Shown one piece after another: positions 49,571-58,410 of a stretch of 64,000 nucleotides of DNA (position 1 is its first letter; every line of letters starts with the position of its first letter). The notes under the pieces are model-generated. The model was not told the DNA's origin. It worked only from the letters and a program-made list of their open reading frames with translations, and made no database searches. Location: contig NZ_JAALGD010000009.1 of assembly GCF_011059135.1 (NCBI RefSeq), positions 62,001-126,000 on the forward strand. The letters are read 5' to 3'. The position numbers and the translations under genes were made by a program. The stretch is from Brevibacillus sp. SYP-B805 (GTDB lineage Bacteria; Bacillota; Bacilli; Brevibacillales; Brevibacillaceae).

Positions 49571-52318
49571 ATGCAAGCGACCAAACCATGGTATCAAATG
49601 TCGACGGAAGAGGCGTCCCGCCTGCTGGGAAGCAACGGGGAATCCGGTCTCTCCTGCAGGGAAGCGGAGGAAAGGCGGAACCGTTTTGGCCCCAATACCC
49701 TGCGCGAAACCAAACGGGTCTCGCTGTTTGCCGTCTTTTTCGGCCAGTTCAAGGATTTCATGGTCGTCATCCTGATGATTGCCACGATCATCTCCTTCTT
49801 TCTGGGAGAGTATCTGGATGCGATCACCATTATCGCCATCATCTTTATCAACGGGGTGCTTGGCTTTATCCAGGAAGCAAGAGCGGAGCGCTCGCTGCAG
49901 GCTCTCAAGGAGATGGCCGCCCCGATGGCCCGGGTGGTCCGCGATGGACAGACAGCGGTGATTCCGGCTTCGCAGCTGGTGCCTGGTGATCTGGTTCTCC
50001 TGGAGGCGGGTGATCGTGTGCCGGCCGATCTGCGCCTCATCCGCGCCACCCGGCTGGAAATCGAAGAATCGGCCCTTACCGGCGAGTCCGTTCCCGTCAC
50101 CAAAGTGACCGACTGCGTCCCGGCAGGGCGGGGAGGGGAACTGCCTCTCGGCGACCGGAAAAACCTGGCGTTCATGGGGACGCTGGTGACGGGCGGCACA
50201 GGCAAGGGGATCGTCACGGCGATCGGGATGGATACCGAACTGGGCAGAATCGCCCATCTGATGAATGAGGCGGAGACGATGGAGACGCCGCTGCAGCTTC
50301 GGCTGGAACAGATGGGCAAAATCCTGGTGGGCGTCGCCGTCCTGCTTACGGCCGTGGTCGTTATTGCGGGTGTCTGGCACGGTCATGACCTGTTGACGAT
50401 GTTTTTGGCCGGGGTCAGCCTGGCCGTGGCGGCCATACCCGAGGGGCTGCCGGCCATCGTCACCATCGCGCTTGCGCTGGGCGTACAGCGGATGATCAAG
50501 CGGAACGCGATCGTGCGCAAGCTGCCCTCCGTGGAGACCCTCGGCTGTGCCTCCGTGATCTGCTCGGACAAGACGGGGACGCTGACCCAGAACAAGATGA
50601 CGGTCACCCGCATCTGGCACAGTGACCAAACCTTCGAGGTAACCGGCAGTGGTTATGAACCCGTCGGCGAGATCAGGCTGCAGGGAAGGACGGTCACGGT
50701 GGCGGCAGATCCCGGGCTGAAACAGCTGTGCCGGATCGCGGAACGCTGCAACAACGCCCGGCTGGTCGCGGAGCAGCAGGAGGGGCAGGGGCTGTTGTTC
50801 GGCAAAAAGGAGCGCGCCTGGAACGTGATCGGCGACCCGACGGAAGGGGCCCTGCTCGTCATGGCTGCCAAAGCGCTGCGCGGCCAGGCAGCGGGCAAGC
50901 GGCTGGCGGCCGGGGACAGGCGGATCGATGAGCTGCCGTTTGATTCCGATCGCAAAATGATGTCGGTCATCGAAGAGACGGCCGACGGCAGAAAGATGCT
51001 GCTCTGCAAAGGAGCGGCGGAGGCGGTGCTGGTGCGCTCCAGCCATCTCCTGTGGAAGGGGGAAGTGATTCCCCTGACCCAGCAGCTGCGTGCCCGCATC
51101 CTGGCGCAGACCGAGGAGATGGCGTCCCAGGCCCTGCGGGTGCTGGCGTTTGCCTACCGGCCCCTGGAGCAGTACCGGGCGGGGCAGCCCCCGTTCAGCC
51201 TGGAGTCCAATCTGGTGTTCGTGGGGCTGGTCGGCATGATCGATCCGCCCCGGATGGAAGTGAAGCAGGCGATTTCTCTGTGCCGCCAGGCCGGCATCAA
51301 AACGGTGATGATCACCGGTGACCACAAGATCACGGCGGAGGCGATCGCCCGCCAGATCGGGATCCTGCGCCCGGGAGCGGAAGTTCTGGAAGGGCAGGAA
51401 CTGAATCGCATGAACGACAGCGAGCTGGCCGCCCGGGCGGAACGTATCGCCGTGTACGCCCGCGTCTCGCCGGAGCACAAGCTGCGCATCGTGCGCGCCC
51501 TGCAGGCCCAGGGGCATGTGGTGGCGATGACGGGCGACGGGGTGAACGATGCCCCGGCCATCAAAACAGCCGATATCGGGATTGCGATGGGGATCACCGG
51601 GACCGATGTGACCAAAGAGGCATCCGATCTCGTGCTGCGCGACGACAACTTTGCCACGATCGTCGCGGCGGTGGAGGAAGGGCGCAACATCTACGACAAC
51701 ATCCGCAAGTTTATCCGTTACCTGCTGGCTTCCAACGTAGGCGAGATCCTGGTCATGCTGTTCGCCATGATCATCGGCCTGCCGCTGCCCCTGGTGCCCA
51801 TTCAGATCCTGTGGGTCAACCTGGTCACGGACGGCCTGCCGGCGATGGCGCTCGGGGTCGATCCGGCGGAAGAGGATACGATGTATCAGCGGCCAAGGAA
51901 GCGGGATGAGAACATTTTTGCCCGCGGGCTCGGGTGGAAGATCATCAGCCGCGGCTTCCTGATCGGGCTGATGACGCTGGGAGCCTTCTGGCTGACGCTC
52001 CGGGAAGATCCCCGCCACCTCGTGCATGCCCAGACCGTCGCCTTTGCCACGCTGGTGATGGCGCAGCTCATCCACGTCTTCGACTGCCGCAGCAAGCACT
52101 CGGTGTTTCACCGCAACGTATTTGAAAACATGTATCTGGTCTGGTCGGTGCTCTCCTCGCTGCTGCTGTTGCTCTGCGTCATCTATATCCCGCAGCTGCA
52201 GCCGATTTTCAAAACAACGCCGCTTGCCTTCCGCGACTGGGCGCTTGTTTTCGTTGCCGGCGGGGTTCCCACCTTCGTGGCCGGCATCGGCGGCGCCCTG
52301 CGCAGCAAGCGCGGATAA
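49571..52318 (+). CDS. Calcium-transporting P-type ATPase (SERCA type)
   Basis: The 915-aa protein has the P-type ATPase plan: phosphatase motif ALTGESVPV, phosphorylated Asp at about residue 333 in [13 protein letters not shown], nucleotide-binding domain, and hinge [20 protein letters not shown]. Helix 4 carries [15 protein letters not shown], the PEGLP calcium site, and later helices [19 protein letters not shown]. This places it in the type IIA calcium pumps like B. subtilis YloB, which exports or sequesters calcium, in spores among others. ATG 49571 follows GGAGGAG at about 10 nt. It is monocistronic. Confidence 0.94.
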   Translation: MQATKPWYQMSTEEASRLLGSNGESGLSCREAEERRNRFGPNTLRETKRVSLFAVFFGQFKDFMVVILMIATIISFFLGEYLDAITIIAIIFINGVLGFIQEARAERSLQALKEMAAPMARVVRDGQTAVIPASQLVPGDLVLLEAGDRVPADLRLIRATRLEIEESALTGESVPVTKVTDCVPAGRGGELPLGDRKNLAFMGTLVTGGTGKGIVTAIGMDTELGRIAHLMNEAETMETPLQLRLEQMGKILVGVAVLLTAVVVIAGVWHGHDLLTMFLAGVSLAVAAIPEGLPAIVTIALALGVQRMIKRNAIVRKLPSVETLGCASVICSDKTGTLTQNKMTVTRIWHSDQTFEVTGSGYEPVGEIRLQGRTVTVAADPGLKQLCRIAERCNNARLVAEQQEGQGLLFGKKERAWNVIGDPTEGALLVMAAKALRGQAAGKRLAAGDRRIDELPFDSDRKMMSVIEETADGRKMLLCKGAAEAVLVRSSHLLWKGEVIPLTQQLRARILAQTEEMASQALRVLAFAYRPLEQYRAGQPPFSLESNLVFVGLVGMIDPPRMEVKQAISLCRQAGIKTVMITGDHKITAEAIARQIGILRPGAEVLEGQELNRMNDSELAARAERIAVYARVSPEHKLRIVRALQAQGHVVAMTGDGVNDAPAIKTADIGIAMGITGTDVTKEASDLVLRDDNFATIVAAVEEGRNIYDNIRKFIRYLLASNVGEILVMLFAMIIGLPLPLVPIQILWVNLVTDGLPAMALGVDPAEEDTMYQRPRKRDENIFARGLGWKIISRGFLIGLMTLGAFWLTLREDPRHLVHAQTVAFATLVMAQLIHVFDCRSKHSVFHRNVFENMYLVWSVLSSLLLLLCVIYIPQLQPIFKTTPLAFRDWALVFVAGGVPTFVAGIGGALRSKRG

Positions 52319-52380
52319 GCGCAACATCGTTGAACAAAAAAATCGCCCTGATCGAGCGACTCTCTTATTCAATCTGATGA

Positions 52381-52923
52381 TCACTGGCCTTGATGGCAGC
52401 CTGCGGGAGGGCCGATGAAGGTCGAGCTCTGAATGGGGGCAAGCGTATTTTTTACTTTCGCCTCATTCAGGCAGTATGTGTAAGCCAATACTTCACTCGG
52501 CGTCAGCCGCAGGAGATCGGATCCCAGGATGACCTCGGGGATGGGAGCATTGAAGACGGCGAGCAGATGCGTGTTGTCGGCGGTTGCGATCTCCCAGTGC
52601 CACCAGCCCTGAGGGATGTTGACGACCTGGCCTGGCGTAATGTGAAAGTGAAAAACCTGGTTAAAAAAAGGATTAATAAAGGAAATGTTCGCCGAGCCGG
52701 AAACGCAGTACACAAGCTCTGCAGCATTTTGATGGTAATGAGGCTCCACGATATTGCCCGAGCTGAGAAAGATGTCCAGCAGAGACACGTTATCCAGCGT
52801 ATTCAACTGTTGGGTGGAAAGGACATTGATGTAGTTTTGGGGATCCTTTTGGAACAGCAGGTTATGGTTTACGTCACTAAAGAACTGTGCATAAGGAGAT
52901 GTGTAATCCAGATACAAAGTCAT
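52381..52923 (-). CDS. Cupin-domain protein
   Basis: The 180-aa protein is one cupin beta-barrel. Motif 1 is EPHYHQNAAELVYCVSGSAN with the two His, the Glu and the Gly of the metal site. Motif 2 is PGQVVNIPQGWWHWEIA with the third His. It resembles half of a bicupin such as oxalate decarboxylase and spore-coat or cell-surface cupins. It has no signal peptide. Its base composition is visibly lower in GC than its neighbours. It runs opposite to the calcium ATPase gene, end to end. Substrate unknown. Confidence 0.85.
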   Translation of the reverse strand: MTLYLDYTSPYAQFFSDVNHNLLFQKDPQNYINVLSTQQLNTLDNVSLLDIFLSSGNIVEPHYHQNAAELVYCVSGSANISFINPFFNQVFHFHITPGQVVNIPQGWWHWEIATADNTHLLAVFNAPIPEVILGSDLLRLTPSEVLAYTYCLNEAKVKNTLAPIQSSTFIGPPAGCHQGQ

Positions 52924-53178
52924 GTTGCATTCCAGCCCTTTTCTATTGAATTTGCCTACGGGATATCCTTATGCAGCGAAGGATAGGGAAGTTCGCCCAA
53001 ATCCGGCGTCAAATCTTGCGTCAACCGCTGAAGCGGCAGCACGGGAAACCCATTTGCGCCTGAAGATGGGGTGCCATTTTTCTGCAAAAATGCCAGAATG
53101 AAGACGGCACAATTCGCCACGGTTCAAGTATACTAATACAATGGACAAAAGAAGTGTACGAAAAAGGTGGCGGTTGTC

Positions 53179-54162
53179 TTGAAACTGCGAACGAAAAGCA
53201 TCTTGTTTGCCTTGCTCGTGATCCTGATCGCATTGACCGGATATTACGGACATGCGTTTTATTCCTTTTTCACCGGTGTGCAGGAGCCGAATATCGTGAA
53301 GACGCATGGAGCCGACGGGAAAACAAAACCCCCGGAGAGCGAGATTCCCGTCTGGGGCGGCACGGAGCGGGTCAACATCCTGCTGATGGGCGTCGACAGG
53401 CGGGAGCTGCGGCCGGACGAGCAGCCCCGTTCCGATTCCATGATTCTCGTCAGCATCGATCCGGTCGCCAAAACCTATGATCTGTTCTCCATCCTGCGCG
53501 ATACCTATGTGAAGATACCGGGATACGGATCGTCCCGCATCAATGCCGCACTTGCGGAAGGAGGCCCCGAGCTGGCCATGGAGACGGTCAGCTCGTTTGT
53601 CGGCTTGCCGGTGGATCGCTACGTGATCACCGATTTTGAAGGCTTCAAGCACCTGATTGACGCGGTCGGCGGCGTGGAGCTGGACGTGGAGAAAAACATG
53701 CGGTACCGCGATCCGAGCGACAAAGGCTTGTATGATATCAACCTGAAAAAAGGGCTTCAGCATCTGGACGGCGACAAGGCGCTGCAATACGTCCGCTTCC
53801 GCCACGATGCGATGTCGGATTACACGCGCACCGAGCGGCAGCGCAAACTGCTGTCCGCGCTGGCTGTCCAGATGCAGAAAGGCACGACGATCCTGCAGCT
53901 TCCGGCCGTGCTGGACAGCATTCGCCCTTACGTACAGACCAATATGAGCGCCGGGGATATGCTGAAGCTGGCGGCGCTCTCGCTGCAGCTGAAAAGCGAG
54001 CAGGCCGGCCAGTACCAGCTGCCGCCCATGGGGGCTTTCCAGGAGGCGAATCGCGGCGGCTCGGTGCTTCTGCCCAATCTGGAGCAGGTGAAAAGCTATG
54101 TGCAGGAGCAGCTGAACCGGCCGCGCGCGGCGACGCAAACCCAATCCCCGGACAAACCATAA
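53179..54162 (+). CDS. LytR-CpsA-Psr (LCP) family cell-wall transferase
   Basis: The 327-aa protein has a short basic N-terminus, a membrane helix (KSILFALLVILIALTGYYG) and an extracellular LCP domain. The conserved parts are VNILLMGVDRRE, RSDSMILVSIDP, FSILRDTYVKIPGYGSSRIN and YVRFRHDAMSDYTRTERQRK, with the Arg/Asp residues that bind the polyprenyl-phosphate substrate. LCP enzymes transfer teichoic acids or other polymers from lipid carriers to peptidoglycan. The TTG at 53179 follows AAGGTGG at 8 nt; GTG 53167 is an alternative. A terminator follows immediately. Confidence 0.92.
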   Translation: MKLRTKSILFALLVILIALTGYYGHAFYSFFTGVQEPNIVKTHGADGKTKPPESEIPVWGGTERVNILLMGVDRRELRPDEQPRSDSMILVSIDPVAKTYDLFSILRDTYVKIPGYGSSRINAALAEGGPELAMETVSSFVGLPVDRYVITDFEGFKHLIDAVGGVELDVEKNMRYRDPSDKGLYDINLKKGLQHLDGDKALQYVRFRHDAMSDYTRTERQRKLLSALAVQMQKGTTILQLPAVLDSIRPYVQTNMSAGDMLKLAALSLQLKSEQAGQYQLPPMGAFQEANRGGSVLLPNLEQVKSYVQEQLNRPRAATQTQSPDKP

Positions 54163-54167
54163 TCGGA

Positions 54168-54191
54168 AACGGCGCCAGAGCGCCGTTTTTT
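54168..54191 (+). terminator. Terminator after the LCP gene
   Basis: AACGGCGC (54168-54175) pairs with GCGCCGTT (54180-54187) and runs into six T. Confidence 0.9.
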
Positions 54192-54221
54192 GTGCAATCA
54201 AGCAAATTCCTATTTTTCCTA

Positions 54222-54250
54222 TTGACAGGTGCGATGGAATTTACTATCGT
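54222..54250 (+). promoter_or_regulatory. Promoter of metNIQ
   Basis: TTGACA (54222-54227), a 17-bp spacer and TATCGT (54245-54250). A second TTGACT at 54306 has a poorer -10. The 145-bp leader contains no SAM-I aptamer that I can recognise. Confidence 0.6.
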
Positions 54251-54394
54251 TATATTTGCTTTATTATAAACCATAGTAAAACGGTTGGAATTAAAGGGAA
54301 TTAGTTTGACTAGTAAGAAAAGTCTTGCAATACACCGATTGGGTGCAAGCGAAGGCTGGATACACAGATTGCAATGAAGGGGGGTTGGCCGCAG

Positions 54395-55429
54395 ATGATC
54401 AGTTTGAAAAACGTGAGCAAAGTATTCAAAAACCGGTTTGGCTCGGTTCATGCACTTGATGGCATTGATTTATCCATCAACAAAGGGGAAATCTTCGGAA
54501 TTATCGGTTACAGCGGTGCCGGGAAGTCTACGCTGGTACGGTTGATGAACCTGCTGGAGGCACCGACAACCGGCGATGTAATCGTGGGAGACACGCGGCT
54601 GACCCAGCTGCCCCCCGGTCAGCTGCGCAAGGCGCGGCGCAAGATCGGGATGGTTTTTCAGCATTTTAACCTGCTCTGGTCGCGCACGGTAGCCGAGAAT
54701 GTCGCGCTGCCGCTGGAGATCGCCGGCGTGCCAAAGAGGGAGCACGCGGCTCGGGTAAAGGAGCTGCTGGAACTGGTGGGGCTTGCCGACAAGGCGGACG
54801 CTTATCCTTCCCAGCTTTCCGGTGGGCAGAAGCAGCGCGTCGGGATCGCCCGCGCCCTGGCCAACCACCCGGATGTGCTGCTGTGCGACGAGGCGACGTC
54901 AGCGCTCGACCCGAAAACGACGGATTCCATCCTTGACCTGCTGAAGGAGATTAACCGCAAGCTGGGATTGACCATTGTCCTGATCACGCATGAAATGCAC
55001 GTGATCGAAAAAATATGCGACCGTGTGGCGGTGATGGAAAGCGGGCGCATCATTGAGCTCGGCGATGTGGTGGAGGTGTTTTCCCGCCCGAAAACCACGA
55101 CGACCCGGCAGTTTATCAGTCAGGTTACCGGCTCGGAACAGCTGGATGACGATGTCCTGCGCCAGATCGGTCCCGGAACGCTGCTGCGGTGCACGTTCCT
55201 GGGGGATGCGGCCAGCCAGGCGGTCATCAGCCAGCTTGTGAAAGAAGTGGGCGTGGAAGTAACCATTATTCAGGGACAGATCAAGCGGCTGAAAGAGATC
55301 GCCTTCGGGACGCTCTATATTCAAGTGCCGGGCGACATTGACGTGGAAGCGCGGACCGTCGCGTATCTGAAGAAACAGGGTGTGCACGTGGACGTCCTGC
55401 AGAGCGTGGAAGGAGGCGGGGCGCAATGA
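54395..55429 (+). CDS. metN: Methionine ABC transporter ATP-binding protein
   Basis: The 344-aa ATPase has Walker A GYSGAGKSTLVR (about 38-49), Q-loop VFQHFNLL, signature LSGGQKQRVGIARAL, Walker B VLLCDEATSALD and the switch His in LITHEMHV. The C-terminal NIL domain at about 265-340 (VIIQGQIKRLKEIAFGTLY-like) binds methionine and inhibits transport in relatives. ATG 54395 follows AAGGGGGG at a rather long spacing. Its stop overlaps metI (ATGA). Confidence 0.94.
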   Translation: MISLKNVSKVFKNRFGSVHALDGIDLSINKGEIFGIIGYSGAGKSTLVRLMNLLEAPTTGDVIVGDTRLTQLPPGQLRKARRKIGMVFQHFNLLWSRTVAENVALPLEIAGVPKREHAARVKELLELVGLADKADAYPSQLSGGQKQRVGIARALANHPDVLLCDEATSALDPKTTDSILDLLKEINRKLGLTIVLITHEMHVIEKICDRVAVMESGRIIELGDVVEVFSRPKTTTTRQFISQVTGSEQLDDDVLRQIGPGTLLRCTFLGDAASQAVISQLVKEVGVEVTIIQGQIKRLKEIAFGTLYIQVPGDIDVEARTVAYLKKQGVHVDVLQSVEGGGAQ

Positions 55430-56109
55430 ACGATTTCCTTGTCACTTACATGCCGGCCGTGGTTCAGTACTGGGATTATATCGTCAAGGCGATCTGGGAG
55501 ACGATTTACATGGTCTCTGTCTCGCTGCTGTTCTCCGCGCTGATCGGCATTCCGCTGGGAGTGCTGCTGGTTATCACCAGCCGCAACCACCTGCTGCCGA
55601 TGCCCGCGCTGAACCAGATTCTTGGTTTCGTTATCAATATCCTGCGCTCGATCCCGTATATCGTGCTGGTGATTATCCTCATCCCGTTCTCCCGCAAGCT
55701 GATCGGCACCTCGATCGGTCCGGAGGCGGCGATCATCAGCCTGGTGGCCGGTTCGGCGCCGTTTGTCGCCCGGCTGGTGGAGACGGCCATCCGCGAAGTA
55801 AACCGCGGCGTGATTGAAGCGGCGCAGTCGATGGGGGCCAGCAACTGGCAGATCATCCGCAAGATCCTGATTCCGGAGGCGCTGCCCGCGATCGTATCCG
55901 GCATTACCGTGACAGCGGTCGGCCTGATCGGCTACTCCGCGATGGCCGGCGTCGTCGGCGCTGGCGGGTTGGGAGCGATGGCTTACACCCACGGTTTCAA
56001 CGGGTTCAAAGAGGACATCCTGTTCGTCACCACGTTGTTGCTGATACTGTTGGTACAAGGGGTTCAGATGATCGGAGATGCCATCTCCCGGAAACTGGAT
56101 CACCGTTAA
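55426..56109 (+). CDS. metI: Methionine ABC transporter permease
   Basis: The 227-aa protein has five predicted membrane helices. The ATPase-contact loop EAAQSMGASNWQIIRKILIP is at about 144-163, and SIPYIVLVIILIPFSRKLIGTS is typical of MetI. It is translationally coupled to metN by a 4-bp overlap. The complex imports D/L-methionine. Confidence 0.95.
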   Translation: MNDFLVTYMPAVVQYWDYIVKAIWETIYMVSVSLLFSALIGIPLGVLLVITSRNHLLPMPALNQILGFVINILRSIPYIVLVIILIPFSRKLIGTSIGPEAAIISLVAGSAPFVARLVETAIREVNRGVIEAAQSMGASNWQIIRKILIPEALPAIVSGITVTAVGLIGYSAMAGVVGAGGLGAMAYTHGFNGFKEDILFVTTLLLILLVQGVQMIGDAISRKLDHR

Positions 56110-56148
56110 CCAGATAGCATTCCAAATCCAAGTCAGGAGGGAAACCAA

Positions 56149-57024
56149 ATGAAAAAACTGTTTACCACACTGTTTGCGGGTTTGCTGGCTCTGTCGCTTG
56201 CCGCTTGCGGCCAATCCGGTACCGAACAAAAGCCGGCTGATGCAGGACAAGCCGGATCCGGCAATGCAGCAGCCCAGCCGGTAACGCTCAAAGTTGGGGC
56301 CACTGCCGTTCCCCATGCGGAAATCCTGAACCAGGTGGTCAAGCCGATGCTGGAGAAAGAAGGCATCAATCTGGATGTCGTGATCTTCCAGGATTATGTC
56401 CTGCCGAACACCCAATTGGCGGAGAAAGAGCTGGACGCCAACTACTTCCAGCACATTCCGTGGCTGGAGGCGACCAATAAAGAGAAAAACCTCAACTTGA
56501 CATACGTGGCTGGCGTACACATCGAGCCGCTGGGCGTATATTCCAACAAGGCAAAAGCATACAAAGACCTCGCTTCCCTGCCGGCAGGCGCGAAAGTGGC
56601 CATCACCAACGGCACAAGCGAGCACGGTCGTGTGCTGGCCCTGCTGGAAAAAGCGGGTCTGCTGAAGCTGAAAGACGGCGTGGGCATCAACGGTACCATC
56701 GCCGATATCGTGGAGAAGAAAATCGAGCTGGTGGAACTGGAACCGGCCATGCTCCCGCGCGCACTGGATGACGCAGCGATCGATGCGGCGGTGATCAACT
56801 CCAACTTCGCGCTGGAAGCCGGCTTGAACCCGGCGAAAGACGCCATCTACCTGGAGTCCGGCGAGAACAACCCGTATGTGAACGTGTTGGCTACCCGCCA
56901 GGACAACAAAGACAGCGATGCGATCAAGAAGCTGGCCAAAGCGCTCACTTCCCCGGAAGTAAAAGATTTCATCGACAAGACCTATAAAGGTTCCGTACTC
57001 TTCGTAGGCGAACTGAAAAACTAA
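56149..57024 (+). CDS. metQ: Methionine-binding lipoprotein
   Basis: The 291-aa lipoprotein has the lipobox LAAC at about residue 20 and the NlpA/MetQ fold. Landmarks are KVGATAVPHAEILNQV, YVLPNTQLAEKELDANYFQH and ILPRALDD-like MLPRALDDAAIDAAVINSNF. It captures methionine outside and hands it to MetI. The SD AGGAGGG stands before ATG 56149. A palindromic terminator ends the operon 28 bp after its stop. Confidence 0.95.
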   Translation: MKKLFTTLFAGLLALSLAACGQSGTEQKPADAGQAGSGNAAAQPVTLKVGATAVPHAEILNQVVKPMLEKEGINLDVVIFQDYVLPNTQLAEKELDANYFQHIPWLEATNKEKNLNLTYVAGVHIEPLGVYSNKAKAYKDLASLPAGAKVAITNGTSEHGRVLALLEKAGLLKLKDGVGINGTIADIVEKKIELVELEPAMLPRALDDAAIDAAVINSNFALEAGLNPAKDAIYLESGENNPYVNVLATRQDNKDSDAIKKLAKALTSPEVKDFIDKTYKGSVLFVGELKN

Positions 57025-57052
57025 CCAATAGCCTTCACAAGCCACATGGCAG

Positions 57053-57080
57053 GAGACTCCCGCGGGAGTCTCTTTTGTTT
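57053..57080 (+). terminator. Terminator of the metNIQ operon
   Basis: The perfect palindrome GAGACTCCCGCGGGAGTCTC (57053-57072) is followed by TTTTGTTT. A copy of the structured repeat begins about 12 bp further on. Confidence 0.9.
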
Positions 57081-57091
57081 GTAAAGACCAC

Positions 57092-57306
57092 ATGTCATGG
57101 ATGATGGTTCCTGCTCGCTCTCTTGACGACCAGCAAAGAAGCGGACCTTGTCCGCTGCGAAACGCGACGCGGCAGGGGGCTCAACATCTGGGTGTTTCAG
57201 CGATGTGAGACTCACGCCCCCTGTTTTTCCGCGTCTTTGTTTCTTCGCTGAGCCGGTCGTCAAAGGAGCTCGCTTGGCCCCATCACGCCATGCTTCTAAC
57301 TTTTCC
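57092..57306 (-). repeat. Structured repeat element, copy 4 (nearly full length)
   Basis: Read on the minus strand it matches copy 1 (3860-4060) along its whole interior. The arms CTTTGACGACC / GGTCGTCAAGAG, GAAAC/GTTTC, GACGCGG/CCGCGTC, GGGGGC/GCCCCC and GTGAGTCTCAC all recur. A better-formed hairpin AGCGGAC/GTCCGCT is also present (57140-57156). Loop sequences differ while stems are kept. The outermost inverted repeats of copy 1 are not clear here. It encodes no credible protein. Confidence 0.82.
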
Positions 57307-57448
57307 ACAACTTTGGTTGATCGATTGACAACGGATGCTGCGCAGAAATAGGCCGACGCACCATGGACATCCGACCAAACCAAACTCCTTGCGCTGTCAT
57401 AGTGTAAAGGGTAACACCAATAGCTTCAAGCAAGGAGGAGGAGAGTAC

Positions 57449-57709
57449 ATGGATATCGGTAAACTACTGAACGCGGCGAAATCCATTCCAAAAGAAAAAC
57501 TGAAAACCGATGCGGGGCTGAAAGAAGTGATCCGGGATCTCGCCAAAAAAGGCGGCAAGAACCTGAGCGATAAGGAATTGGACGGCTATCTCGCGCAGTT
57601 TCGCAGAATGCAGCGTACCGAGTCGGTGGGAAGTATGTTGGATAAACTTGCCAAAAAAGGGGTAAACCCAGACGATCTTTCTGCCATCAAGAAGAAATTC
57701 AAAAAATAA
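57449..57709 (+). CDS. Small basic protein, SpoVIF-like
   Basis: This 86-aa protein starts at ATG 57449, 5-8 nt after AGGAGGAGG. Its segment LKTDAGLKEVIRDLAKKGGK followed by NLSDKELDGYL recalls the sporulation protein SpoVIF (about 86 aa in B. subtilis), with its FKDEKKVRQLIKDVA region. The C-terminus is Lys-rich (LSAIKKKFKK). The relationship is judged by eye and is tentative. The next gene follows 39 bp later and may be co-expressed. Confidence 0.7.
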   Translation: MDIGKLLNAAKSIPKEKLKTDAGLKEVIRDLAKKGGKNLSDKELDGYLAQFRRMQRTESVGSMLDKLAKKGVNPDDLSAIKKKFKK

Positions 57710-57748
57710 AGGGCAAGGCCAATCGGGGGATGAAGGAGGTGTACCGAT

Positions 57749-58207
57749 ATCGACACCCGGGTGAGAAGACGCAGACGACAAAAAACAGGCAAGCTGCAGG
57801 AGATGGCGAACCGGCTGCATCAGCTGACGGAGGCGCACAAGGCATCCAGTGATCAGCTGCAGCAGGAAATCGCGCAGGTGAACCAAAATCTCCAGGAAGT
57901 GAAAGAGATCCTCAATCAGTTCAAAGTGGTCGCCTCCTCCAGGCGGAAGCGCCGAGGGCTGCTGTCCCGCCGCCGTTCCATCCCCGTCCAGGTCGAGCCG
58001 GAAACGAACGGGACATCGCCGATTCGCCTGGAGGAACTGCTGCCGCAGCTGGGAAGCCTGATTCCGCAGTTGAAAAATCCGAAGGTGGCGGAGACCATCA
58101 AGCTTCTCTCCAACCCTGTCGTGTTCAGCATGATCCAGCAGCTCATGTCAAGCGGGGCAAACAAAGGGCTGGCCGAAATGCTGCCGCAAAGAAGGCTGCG
58201 GGCCTAA
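57749..58207 (+). CDS. Basic coiled-coil protein, apparent ATC start
   Basis: The frame (152 aa from 57749) begins with a very basic stretch (TRVRRRRRQKTGKL) and then a coiled coil (RLHQLTEAHKASSDQLQQEI, VNQNLQEVKEILNQF). A second Arg-rich patch (RRKRRGLLSRRR) and a hydrophobic C-terminal part (LLPQLGSLIPQL, PVVFSMIQQLM) follow. The strong SD GGAGGTG (57735-57741) is 7 nt before ATC 57749; the first normal codon, GTG 57761, is 19 nt away. The start is therefore placed at ATC, with GTG as the fallback. I do not recognise the family. The neighbours hint at a sporulation role. Confidence 0.65.
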   Translation: MDTRVRRRRRQKTGKLQEMANRLHQLTEAHKASSDQLQQEIAQVNQNLQEVKEILNQFKVVASSRRKRRGLLSRRRSIPVQVEPETNGTSPIRLEELLPQLGSLIPQLKNPKVAETIKLLSNPVVFSMIQQLMSSGANKGLAEMLPQRRLRA

Positions 58208-58231
58208 TCATGAACAGGAACCGAATTTCGG

Positions 58232-58267
58232 GAAGGCATCGCGTGATGAAGCGGTGTCTTCTTTTTC
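58232..58267 (+). terminator. Terminator after the coiled-coil gene
   Basis: GAAGGCATCGC (58232-58242) pairs with GCGGTGTCTTC (58251-58261, with G-T pairs), followed by five T. Confidence 0.75.
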
Positions 58268-58272
58268 AGGAA

Positions 58273-58292
58273 ACGAAACTTTCGTCTATTAT
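58273..58292 (+). promoter_or_regulatory. Palindrome abutting a -10 box before the amidase gene
   Basis: ACGAAACTTTCGT (58273-58285) is a perfect palindrome around a central C, followed one base later by TATTAT (58287-58292). It matches the site at 28226-28238 except for the central base. It lies about 120 bp before the amidase start. Confidence 0.5.
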
Positions 58293-58410
58293 TAAATTTA
58301 GTTCAAATATACTATAAACTTTTTCTCCGCCCATCCGTCTATAACAATGTCGAAGATTGACCGTCCATACCCGCAGCGGTGTGGAAACATGTCGGATGGA
58401 GGAGGGCGTG

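Noticed and set aside
48164-52384. One open frame of about 1400 codons on the minus strand
   Set aside because: Only its last 419 codons are the MFS protein. The rest is the antisense of the calcium ATPase gene, kept open by high-GC codon bias; its translation is rich in His, Arg and Gly with no domain.
54251-54394. SAM riboswitch before metN
   Set aside because: No GGAGGGACTGGCCC-like core or GATGAAACC segment is present. Only short hairpins such as CTTGCA/TGCAAG are seen.
55321-57093. Open frame of 590 codons antisense to metN, metI and metQ
   Set aside because: It covers three well-defined plus-strand genes, and its translation resembles no protein family.
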